A stretch of DNA of 24,297 bases, taken from positions 2,034-26,330 of the forward strand of contig DHIQ01000018.1 of assembly GCA_002403895.1 (NCBI GenBank), written 5' to 3'. The translations under genes and the position numbers were made by a program. Positions 7,024 to 12,570 of the stretch are shown in pieces; positions within the stretch are counted from its first letter, which is position 1; each line of letters starts with the position of its first letter. The notes under the pieces are model-generated. The model saw nothing but the letters and a program-made list of their open reading frames with translations. It had not been told where the DNA came from and ran no database searches. This stretch comes from Candidatus Neomicrothrix sp. UBA4742 (GTDB taxonomy: Bacteria; Actinomycetota; Acidimicrobiia; Acidimicrobiales; Acidimicrobilacustridaceae).

Positions 7024-7119
7024 TGGCGGAGGTGGACGGGAATCGAACCCGCCGGACGGGGATCGCCCGTCCCTCCCGCTTTGAAGGCGGGGGAGCCCAC
7101 CAGGTGCTCAGACACCTCC
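7024..7119 (-). tRNA. selC: tRNA-Sec (selenocysteine), anticodon UCA, CCA encoded
   Basis: Read on the minus strand this is a 96-base tRNA with the special selenocysteine layout. The acceptor stem is GGAGGTG with CACCTCC, plus discriminator G and an encoded CCA (7026-7024). There is a long D arm (GAGC...GCTC with a TGGT loop). The anticodon stem CCCGC/GCGGG encloses the loop CTTCAAA, with TCA at 7084-7082. The long variable arm is GGACGGG/CCCGTCC. The T arm is GCGGG-TTCGATT-CCCGT. The 8th acceptor pair, expected in bacterial tRNA-Sec, appears as a T/C mismatch. It decodes UGA as selenocysteine together with SelA, SelB and SelD, none of which is in this window. Confidence 0.95.
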
Positions 7120-7126
7120 AGCGGCG

Positions 7127-7132
7127 ACGCTA
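7127..7132 (-). promoter_or_regulatory. -10-like TAGCGT immediately upstream of tRNA-Sec
   Basis: On the minus strand TAGCGT is followed by 7 bases and then the first base of the mature tRNA, so transcription could start at the mature 5' end. No good -35 is visible. Confidence 0.4.
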
Positions 7133-7184
7133 TCGGAGCCAGGGAGCGCGAAACCCCTCTGGACACGAAACCCCCATACGGGCA

Positions 7185-7190
7185 TAAGCT
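7185..7190 (+). promoter_or_regulatory. -10 element TAAGCT for a leaderless small peptide gene
   Basis: TAAGCT lies 7 bases before ATG 7198. TGGACA at 7160-7165 resembles a -35 but with a long 19-base spacer. No Shine-Dalgarno precedes the ATG. Confidence 0.5.
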
Positions 7191-7197
7191 GCGGCCC

Positions 7198-7272
7198 ATG
7201 AAGAAGCTCCTCGTCCTCATCGTCGTTGTCGCCCTCGCCGCCTTTGCGGTCAAGAAGCTGCAGGACGCCTGA
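7198..7272 (+). CDS. 24-aa hydrophobic peptide (single membrane helix)
   Basis: This tiny ORF encodes a Lys-Lys start, a membrane helix (LLVLIVVVALAAFAV) and a basic tail (KKLQDA). A TANNNT hexamer sits exactly 7 bases before the ATG, matching other apparent leaderless starts in this window. The N-terminus resembles the small actinobacterial DLW-39 proteins, but the acidic C-terminal half ending in DLW is absent. Its last 23 bases overlap the 3' end of the convergent HAD gene, so part of the sequence is constrained by that gene. The role is unknown; a membrane-bound micro-protein is the best description. Reading through its TGA as selenocysteine would add only two residues before another stop, so it is not a selenoprotein. 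Confidence 0.6.
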   Translation: MKKLLVLIVVVALAAFAVKKLQDA

Positions 7273-8161
7273 TCGCACTGATCGTCGCCTGAGCCGATTG
7301 CGACCATTCCGGCGCGGCGCGCCGGACCTGCTCGAAGGTCGCGGTCACTCCGCCGGTCGGCGACGGTGCCGTTTTTGCGCGCTGTTGGCGCCACAGCCAC
7401 CAGGCCACCCCTGCCGCTGCGGTTACCACCACCAGGCTTGTCGCCCCCGCCGCCGCGGCGCGGGGTGGTGGCATATTGACGCGCTTCCGGAGCGGGACGC
7501 CGTTGCGGAACTGGCGGATCTCCCACCCGCGCTCGCGCGCCACCCGCGCCAGTTCGCGATCGGGGTTCACGGCCACGGGATGGCCCACCACTTCCAGCAT
7601 CGGGAGGTCGGTGGCCGAGTCGGAGTAGGCGTACGACGCCTCGAGGTCGATGTCGTGCAACGTGGCGGCGTGGCGCATGGCCTCGGCCTTGAACGGGCCG
7701 TAGCTATAGAAGTCGACCTCACCGGTGTAGCGACCCTCGTCATCGAGCTTGGCTCGGCTGGCGATGGCCTCGTCGACGCCCAGGTAGCGGGCCAGGGGGG
7801 CCACGATCTCTTCCGGTGAGGCCGAGATCAGGTAGACCCGGCGACCGGCGGCTTGATGCTCGCGCATGAGGTGGAGCGCCTCGTCGTACACGATGGGATC
7901 CACGATCTCGGTGAGCGTGTCTCGGACGATGGCGCTGATGCGGGCCTGGTCCCAGCCGCGGGTGATGCGCAGCGCCGATTCCCGGAACTTACGCATGCGC
8001 TCCTCGTCGGCTCCCATGCGGTGGAACACGAACTGGCTCCACAACGCCCGGGCCACCAGCCAGCGCGAGATCATGCCGGCGCGATAGAGCGGGGGGCCGA
8101 AGGCCACCATCGAGGCCTTGGCGATGACCGTCTTGTCGAGGTCGAAGAACGCCGCCTCCAT
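7250..8161 (-). CDS. HAD-IB family phosphatase with C-terminal membrane anchor
   Basis: This 303-residue protein belongs to the HAD superfamily, subfamily IB (phosphoserine-phosphatase-like). Motif I is FFDLDKT (D7 nucleophile, D9), motif II is LISAS (111-115), the lysine of motif III is in GPFKAEA (K158), and motif IV is DSATDLPML (D181, D185). The substrate is not determined by these motifs; the group includes phosphoserine and lipid-phosphate phosphatases. After the catalytic domain (about 1-225) comes a hydrophobic helix (about 238-256, with WWLW) and a 45-residue tail, suggesting attachment to the inner face of the membrane. I chose ATG 8161 because the protein then begins right at motif I and the minus strand has TATGCT followed by exactly 7 bases. 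A GTG at 8254 or an ATG at 8173 would add an unconserved basic leader. The 3' end overlaps the 24-aa gene. Confidence 0.9.
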   Translation of the reverse strand: MEAAFFDLDKTVIAKASMVAFGPPLYRAGMISRWLVARALWSQFVFHRMGADEERMRKFRESALRITRGWDQARISAIVRDTLTEIVDPIVYDEALHLMREHQAAGRRVYLISASPEEIVAPLARYLGVDEAIASRAKLDDEGRYTGEVDFYSYGPFKAEAMRHAATLHDIDLEASYAYSDSATDLPMLEVVGHPVAVNPDRELARVARERGWEIRQFRNGVPLRKRVNMPPPRAAAAGATSLVVVTAAAGVAWWLWRQQRAKTAPSPTGGVTATFEQVRRAAPEWSQSAQATISAIRRPAAS

Positions 8162-8168
8162 GGTCGTG

Positions 8169-8174
8169 AGCATA
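8169..8174 (-). promoter_or_regulatory. -10 element TATGCT for a leaderless HAD phosphatase transcript
   Basis: On the minus strand TATGCT is separated by 7 bases (CACGACC) from ATG 8161. It is the closest match to TATAAT among the promoters seen here. No Shine-Dalgarno lies before this ATG. Confidence 0.5.
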
Positions 8175-8300
8175 CGGGTGGTCTGTCGCCGGATCTGGGC
8201 ACCGCGCCGCCATGGCGGAGATTTTCGTGTTGGAGCCAGCTCCCGTTCAGTCACGATCAGGTTGGTCGTGGTGATTCCGGTCGAGGCTCGCGATTGCCCC

Positions 8301-8329
8301 TTGAGAGGGTCAGGAGCGGCGGCTACGGT
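8301..8329 (+). promoter_or_regulatory. Sigma-70-type promoter of the Tad operon
   Basis: TTGAGA (8301-8306), a 17-base spacer and TACGGT (8324-8329) form a standard promoter. It gives a leader of about 47 bases before GTG 8383, which has the strong ribosome binding site GGGAGGGG (8370-8377). The 221-base gap 8162-8382 holds this promoter and the divergent HAD promoter. Confidence 0.65.
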
Positions 8330-8382
8330 CCGTGGTGCCCCTTCCCCCGGTGTCCGTTGCGAGCGCCTCGGGAGGGGTTCAC

Positions 8383-9069
8383 GTGTTTATTGCCTGCTGG
8401 TCCGTCAAAGGCGGATCCGGCACGACGGTCGTCGCTGCCGCGCTGGCCTTGGTGCTGGCCCGATCGAGTGAGGGCGGCGCCCTCGTCGTCGATCTCGCCG
8501 GGGATCTGCCTGCCGTCCTGGGTCTGCCCGAACCTGACAGCCCCGGTCTGACCGGTTGGTTCGCCGCCGGACCCTCGGTGCCCCCCGACGCTCTGGATCG
8601 TCTCGAGCTTCCCGTGACCGAGGGACTGGGACTTCTCCCCCGGGGCCACGGTCGACTCGGTCCTGCGGCGCGGGTCGCGTCGCTCGTCGAGTCCTTGAGC
8701 GCCCAGGGCCGGTCGGTCGTCATTGATTGCGGCACGCTCGGTCCACCCTCACCGGGGCCGACCCCCGCAGGGGCGGGCGACGAGGTGTGTCGTGCCGTCG
8801 TCGAGGCCGTGCCTGAGAGTCTGCTTGTCACCCGGCCCTGCTACCTCTCGCTGCGCCGATTGGTGGCGTCGCCCCTGCGGCCCACCGGGGTGGTCTTGCT
8901 GACCGAGCCCGGTCGCTCGTTGGGGCGCCGGGACGTCGAGCAGGTGGTGGGGGTGGACGTCGTGGCTGAAGTGCCGATCGACCCCACGGTGGCCCGTTGC
9001 GTCGACGCCGGCCTGTTGGCCGGTCGCTTGCCGTCAGCCCTGGCCCGGGCGTTGGGCCGAGCGGTATGA
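8383..9069 (+). CDS. TadZ/CpaE-like ParA-family ATPase
   Basis: This 228-residue MinD/ParA-type protein heads the Tad operon; in this position TadZ/CpaE proteins place the pilus machine at a site in the cell. The deviant Walker A appears as KGGSGTT (residues 9-15): the signature lysine K9 is present, but the usual P-loop lysine of KGGxGKT is replaced by Thr. The strand VVDLAGDLPAVLGL follows, matching the Walker A' region, and VVIDCGTLG matches the Walker B strand. ATP hydrolysis may be weak or absent, as described for atypical TadZ proteins. There is no N-terminal receiver domain, unlike longer CpaE proteins. GTG 8383 was chosen for its strong Shine-Dalgarno. Its stop overlaps the tadA start (ATGA, 9066-9069). 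Confidence 0.8.
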   Translation: MFIACWSVKGGSGTTVVAAALALVLARSSEGGALVVDLAGDLPAVLGLPEPDSPGLTGWFAAGPSVPPDALDRLELPVTEGLGLLPRGHGRLGPAARVASLVESLSAQGRSVVIDCGTLGPPSPGPTPAGAGDEVCRAVVEAVPESLLVTRPCYLSLRRLVASPLRPTGVVLLTEPGRSLGRRDVEQVVGVDVVAEVPIDPTVARCVDAGLLAGRLPSALARALGRAV

Positions 9070-10253
9070 CGACCCTCGACATGACCCCGTCGGATCTGGC
9101 CGGGGTGATCCACGGCCGGCTCATCGCGGCGGGGACGCGCCTCGAAGGCGGCCCGGCCGACGCGTGGAAGGTGGTAGCGGATCTGGTCCGGGCCGAGGCG
9201 CCGCTGCTCGATGTTCAGACGTTGCGCGAAACGGTGAAGGCGGTGCTCGACCATGCGCAGGGCTTGGGCCCGCTCGAGCCATGGCTAGCCGATTCCGAGG
9301 TCACGGACGTGATGGTCAACGGGGGCGGCCAGGTCTGGGTCGACCGGGCCGGCATGCTCATTCGAACCGATCTCGTGCTCACCGAGGATGTCGTCCTCCA
9401 CCTGATCGAGCGGGTGGTGGCGCCTCTCGGGCTGTCCATCGACCGAGCCCATCCACTCGTCGACGCCCGCCTTGGTGACGGGTCGCGGGTGCACGCCGTG
9501 GTGCGGCCACTGGCCGTCGACGGGCCCTGTCTCACCATCCGGCGTTTCGGGGCGAAACCCATCCAGCTCAGCCAGGTGGCCGGTCCGGGCGTCTGCGGGC
9601 TCCTCGATTGGGCGGTACGGGCACGGGCCAATGTCGTGGTGTCGGGTGGAGCCGGTGCGGGCAAGACCACCTTGCTGAATGCCCTGGCCGGTGCCATTGA
9701 GGACTCCGAGCGGGTCGTCACCATCGAAGACGCCGCCGAACTGCGCCTTCCGGGCGCTCACGTGGTGCGCCTGGAAGCCCGACCGGCTAACGCCGAGGGG
9801 ATCGGAGAAGTTCGCATCCGTGACCTCGTCCGGGCGGCGCTGCGCATGCGCCCTGATCGCATCATCGTGGGGGAGGTCCGCTCCGGCGAGGCCTTGGACA
9901 TGCTTCAGGCCATGAACACCGGGCACGAGGGCTCGCTGTCGACTTGTCATGCCAACAGCCCAACCGACGCCCTGCGCCGGCTCGAAACCCTGGTGCTCAT
10001 GGGCGACGTGGACGTTCCCCACCTGGCGGTCCGCGAGCAGATCGCGTCGGCCATTGACCTGGTGGTGCAGATCGGCCGCGATCCGCGTGGCATCCGGCGG
10101 GTTACGGATGTGGCCGAGGTGGGGTCGGTCGACGAGAGCGGTCGATTGATGGCCCGTTCCCTGGTCGACGCCGGGCGGTTGGTGGATCTTCCCTCCCGGC
10201 CTGTCCGGCGGCCTGGGGCCGGTGCCCCCGATCCGGTCTGGTTGGGCCGATGA
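9066..10253 (+). CDS. tadA: TadA/CpaF secretion ATPase
   Basis: This 395-residue hexameric AAA-type ATPase of the type II/IV secretion family powers pilin extrusion at the cytoplasmic face. The N-terminal domain contains [20 protein letters not shown] (about 68-86), typical of CpaF. Walker A is GGAGAGKT (194-201), the Asp-box region is [10 protein letters not shown], and Walker B with the catalytic glutamate is RIIVGEVR (E270). The His box is in [15 protein letters not shown] (286-299). All catalytic elements are intact. The start ATG 9066 overlaps the upstream stop, and the end overlaps the tadB start (ATGA, 10250-10253), so the genes are translationally coupled. The C-terminal tail ([13 protein letters not shown]) is low-complexity. 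Confidence 0.95.
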   Translation: MTTLDMTPSDLAGVIHGRLIAAGTRLEGGPADAWKVVADLVRAEAPLLDVQTLRETVKAVLDHAQGLGPLEPWLADSEVTDVMVNGGGQVWVDRAGMLIRTDLVLTEDVVLHLIERVVAPLGLSIDRAHPLVDARLGDGSRVHAVVRPLAVDGPCLTIRRFGAKPIQLSQVAGPGVCGLLDWAVRARANVVVSGGAGAGKTTLLNALAGAIEDSERVVTIEDAAELRLPGAHVVRLEARPANAEGIGEVRIRDLVRAALRMRPDRIIVGEVRSGEALDMLQAMNTGHEGSLSTCHANSPTDALRRLETLVLMGDVDVPHLAVREQIASAIDLVVQIGRDPRGIRRVTDVAEVGSVDESGRLMARSLVDAGRLVDLPSRPVRRPGAGAPDPVWLGR

Positions 10254-11035
10254 CTGGCTCGGTGCTTGGGGGGTCGGCCCTCGAGGTTCAGATCGTCGGC
10301 GCGGTGGTGCTCGGTGTGGTCCTGCTCACCGGCCTTCGAACGCTGGGTCCCGTCTGGCTAAGCCGGCGGCGTACGGCCGGTTTGGTGGTGGCGCCCGGAA
10401 AGCAGCAGGGCGAGGCGTGGTGGAACGCGCCCTCCCGAGGCGTGGCCGCCGCCGTGTGGCTGCGTTGGCTTCCGCTCTTGGTACGCCGATTCCGGTGGTT
10501 GACTCCCGGCTCGGAGGCAGAACATGCCGAGCTGCTTGAGGCGGTGGCCCGGTCGCTGCGGGCGGGGTCGTCATTGTTCACCGCGCTCGAACACGGCGTG
10601 GGTGCCTGCCGGGGGAGGGTCGCCGCGGAGCTCGACGGCGCGCTCCTGGCGGCGCGCAACGGTGCCCAACTGGGGCCGACCCTCGATGCCTGGGCCGACA
10701 GCAACGATCCGGTTCGAACTGTGGCTGGCTCGGCGCTAGCGCTTGGGGCTGAGTTGGGTGGTGCCCGAGCCCGGGCGCTGGACGATGCGGCGGCTGGTCT
10801 GCGTGATCGCGCCGCCCTGGCCGGTGAGATCCGGGCTCTGACCTCGCAGGCCCGAGCCTCCGCTGCGGTCATGGTGTTGGCGCCCCTCGGCTTCGCGGTA
10901 TTCGGGTGGTTCGCCGATGCCGGGCTGGCATCGGTGTTCGCCACGCCGCTCGGCGCGGGGTGCCTGGTCGCCGGTCTGACACTCGACGCCGCAGGGGCGT
11001 GGTGGATGGCGGCGTGGACGAGGCGGGTGTCGTGA
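10250..11035 (+). CDS. tadB: TadB-like inner-membrane platform protein
   Basis: This 261-residue type II secretion F-domain protein forms the membrane platform of the Tad machine together with TadC. A transmembrane helix lies at about 11-31. The cytoplasmic F-domain spans about 93-200 (EAVARSLRAGSSLFTALEHG, with the second half RDRAALAGEIRALTSQARAS). Two closing helices lie at about 205-222 and 230-252. It is shorter than typical TadB proteins, mainly in the N-terminal membrane region. The start is fixed by the ATGA overlap with tadA; the stop overlaps the next gene by GTGA (11032-11035). Confidence 0.9.
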   Translation: MTGSVLGGSALEVQIVGAVVLGVVLLTGLRTLGPVWLSRRRTAGLVVAPGKQQGEAWWNAPSRGVAAAVWLRWLPLLVRRFRWLTPGSEAEHAELLEAVARSLRAGSSLFTALEHGVGACRGRVAAELDGALLAARNGAQLGPTLDAWADSNDPVRTVAGSALALGAELGGARARALDDAAAGLRDRAALAGEIRALTSQARASAAVMVLAPLGFAVFGWFADAGLASVFATPLGAGCLVAGLTLDAAGAWWMAAWTRRVS

Positions 11036-11844
11036 CGCTCGTCGCATGGTCACCAGGCCTGGCGGCCGTGGCGGCCGTGGTCGCGCTCGGCCCGGGGGCC
11101 CGACCCCCATCTCGGTTGGCGATCCTGACCAACTCGGCCACGCGGCGCCGCTGGCGCCGATCGGTCTTCGTGCAGGCTGGAATCAACGGTCGCTGGTCAG
11201 GCCTGGTGGAGTGGGTGGGTCGGTCCATTTCAGGCGTGGTGGGCATGGACCCCGACGCCGGGCGTGCCCGTCGGCTCGGCCAGACATTGCTCGTCGGCCT
11301 GGCCGCGGGCGCCCTGCACCCCCTGCTGGTCGTGCCGGTAGCCGCCGTGGCGTGGGCCGGTCCGGCCTTGACCGAGCGGACCCGGCGCCGCCGGCGAACC
11401 GCTCAGGTGGTCGCCGAGACCCCAGATCTCGTCGAGCTGTTTCGGCTGGCGGTAGGGGCCGGCCTCACCGTGCACCTGGCGGTGGAGGCGGTGGCGCCCC
11501 GGGCTCACGGGGTCACCGGCGAGGCACTGGCTCGGGTACCGGCCCGGGTGGCCGTCGGCGAGCGCTTGGCCGACTCGCTGGCCGCCGTAGCGGACTGCGG
11601 TGACGGCGTCCGCCCACTGGTCGCGGCTCTCGTGGCCTCGGAGCGCTACGGCGTGGCTCTGGGGCCGTCGTTGGAACGGGTCGCCTTCGAGGCCCGGCTG
11701 TCCCGCCGTCGGAGCGCGGAGGAAGCGGCGCGACGACTCCCGGTGCTCCTGTTGTTCCCCCTGGTTTTGTGCATCCTCCCCGCGTTCGTGTTGCTCACCG
11801 TCGTCCCGCTCCTGGTCGGCTCGCTCCCCCGGCTCACGGGCTGA
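11032..11844 (+). CDS. tadC: TadC-like inner-membrane platform protein
   Basis: This 270-residue second F-domain protein is the expected partner of TadB. Membrane helices are at about 4-20, 84-110 (LLVGLAAGALHPLLVVPVAA) and 237-263. The F-domain begins near TPDLVELFRLAVGAGLTVHLA (130-150) and includes LVASERYGVALGPSLERVA. GTG 11032 is the likely start because it overlaps the tadB stop in GTGA, repeating the operon pattern; longer in-frame starts would lie deep inside tadB. An 85-base gap with a hairpin follows before the pilin gene. Confidence 0.88.
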   Translation: MTLVAWSPGLAAVAAVVALGPGARPPSRLAILTNSATRRRWRRSVFVQAGINGRWSGLVEWVGRSISGVVGMDPDAGRARRLGQTLLVGLAAGALHPLLVVPVAAVAWAGPALTERTRRRRRTAQVVAETPDLVELFRLAVGAGLTVHLAVEAVAPRAHGVTGEALARVPARVAVGERLADSLAAVADCGDGVRPLVAALVASERYGVALGPSLERVAFEARLSRRRSAEEAARRLPVLLLFPLVLCILPAFVLLTVVPLLVGSLPRLTG

Positions 11845-11857
11845 GGCGCGTAGGGCT

Positions 11858-11877
11858 GGCGGGGAGTGATCCCCGCC
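11858..11877 (+). other. 8-bp perfect hairpin with GTGA tetraloop before the pilin gene
   Basis: GGCGGGGA (11858-11865) and TCCCCGCC (11870-11877) close a GTGA loop, a GNRA-type tetraloop. It lies in the only sizeable gap inside the Tad operon. There is no T-run. It may stabilise the 5' end of a processed pilin mRNA or partly terminate upstream transcription, either of which would let pilin be made in excess over the machine. An AAAGGGAA ribosome binding site follows about 10 bases before ATG 11930. Confidence 0.55.
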
Positions 11878-11929
11878 GCGGTCTCGGTGGCTCTGCCGCC
11901 CTTCGATCAATCGTGAAAGGGAAACGCCC

Positions 11930-12163
11930 ATGCTTGAACTTCTCGTCCATCTCGAAGCCTTCGTGGTCTCCTCTGTCCACCGATCCGCCGATAGGCCCCG
12001 ACGCTTGCGCGGGTCGGCGGGGCAGACCACCGCTGAGTACGCCCTCGTCATGCTGGGCGCGGCCGCCATCGCCGCGCTCGTCGTGACCTGGGCGTCCAAG
12101 ACCGACATCGTTGGCAAGTTGTTCAACTTCGCCGTGTCCAAGGTGATCGGCGCGGTCAAATGA
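11930..12163 (+). CDS. Flp-like pilin (DUF4244-type)
   Basis: This 77-residue small pilin precursor has a basic leader (about 1-31) followed by a type IV pilin-like N-terminus: G31, then QTTAEYALVMLGAAAIAALVV, with glutamate at +5 and Tyr at +6 as in Flp pilins (EY motif). A single hydrophobic helix continues into a short C-terminus (KLFNFAVSKVIGAVK). Cleavage after G31 by a prepilin peptidase would leave 46 residues that assemble into the pilus. The peptidase gene is not in the window. The gene has its own ribosome binding site and a hairpin just upstream; its stop overlaps the next start (ATGA, 12160-12163). Confidence 0.85.
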   Translation: MLELLVHLEAFVVSSVHRSADRPRRLRGSAGQTTAEYALVMLGAAAIAALVVTWASKTDIVGKLFNFAVSKVIGAVK

Positions 12164-12570
12164 GGGTCGGGGGAGCGGCCGGCGAGGGCGGCCAGACCAC
12201 GGTCGAGCTGGCGCTGACCCTCCCCCTGGTCGCGCTGTCCGCACTGCTCGTCGTCCAGATCGGGCTCGTGGTGCGCGCCGACGCGCTGGTCAGCCATGCC
12301 GCCCGCGAAGCGGTACGGACTGCTGCGGTGAGTCGGGACCCCGGGGCCGCATCTCGCGCCGCGGTGGCGGCCGGCCCGCTCCGTGCGGACCGTCTCCAGA
12401 CCACGGTCAACCGCCTCAGCCACCCGGAGGGCTCGGTCGAGGTGCGCGTGCGCTATCGCTGCGCCACCGACGTGCCGCTCGTCGGGTTGTTGTTGCCCGA
12501 TGTGGATCTCAGCGCGGTCGCCGTCATGCGCGACGAGCAGGGCTCAGCCCGGGTCGGCCCCGCTCAGTAG
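12160..12570 (+). CDS. TadE-like minor pseudopilin
   Basis: This 136-residue protein carries the class of N-terminus seen in TadE/TadF pseudopilins: G11 followed by QTTVELALTLPLVALSALLV, with glutamate at +5, then one membrane helix (about 17-38) and an extracytoplasmic domain. TadE proteins are minor components that prime pilus assembly. The start is set by the ATGA overlap with the pilin gene. The stop codon lies inside the convergent helicase gene; the two coding regions overlap by 27 bases. No TadF or TadG gene follows, because the helicase gene occupies that side. Confidence 0.85.
   Translation: MRVGGAAGEGGQTTVELALTLPLVALSALLVVQIGLVVRADALVSHAAREAVRTAAVSRDPGAASRAAVAAGPLRADRLQTTVNRLSHPEGSVEVRVRYRCATDVPLVGLLLPDVDLSAVAVMRDEQGSARVGPAQ

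Noticed and set aside
7198..7284. 24-aa gene as a selenoprotein read through its TGA, given the neighbouring tRNA-Sec
   Set aside because: Read-through adds only Ser-His before another TGA.
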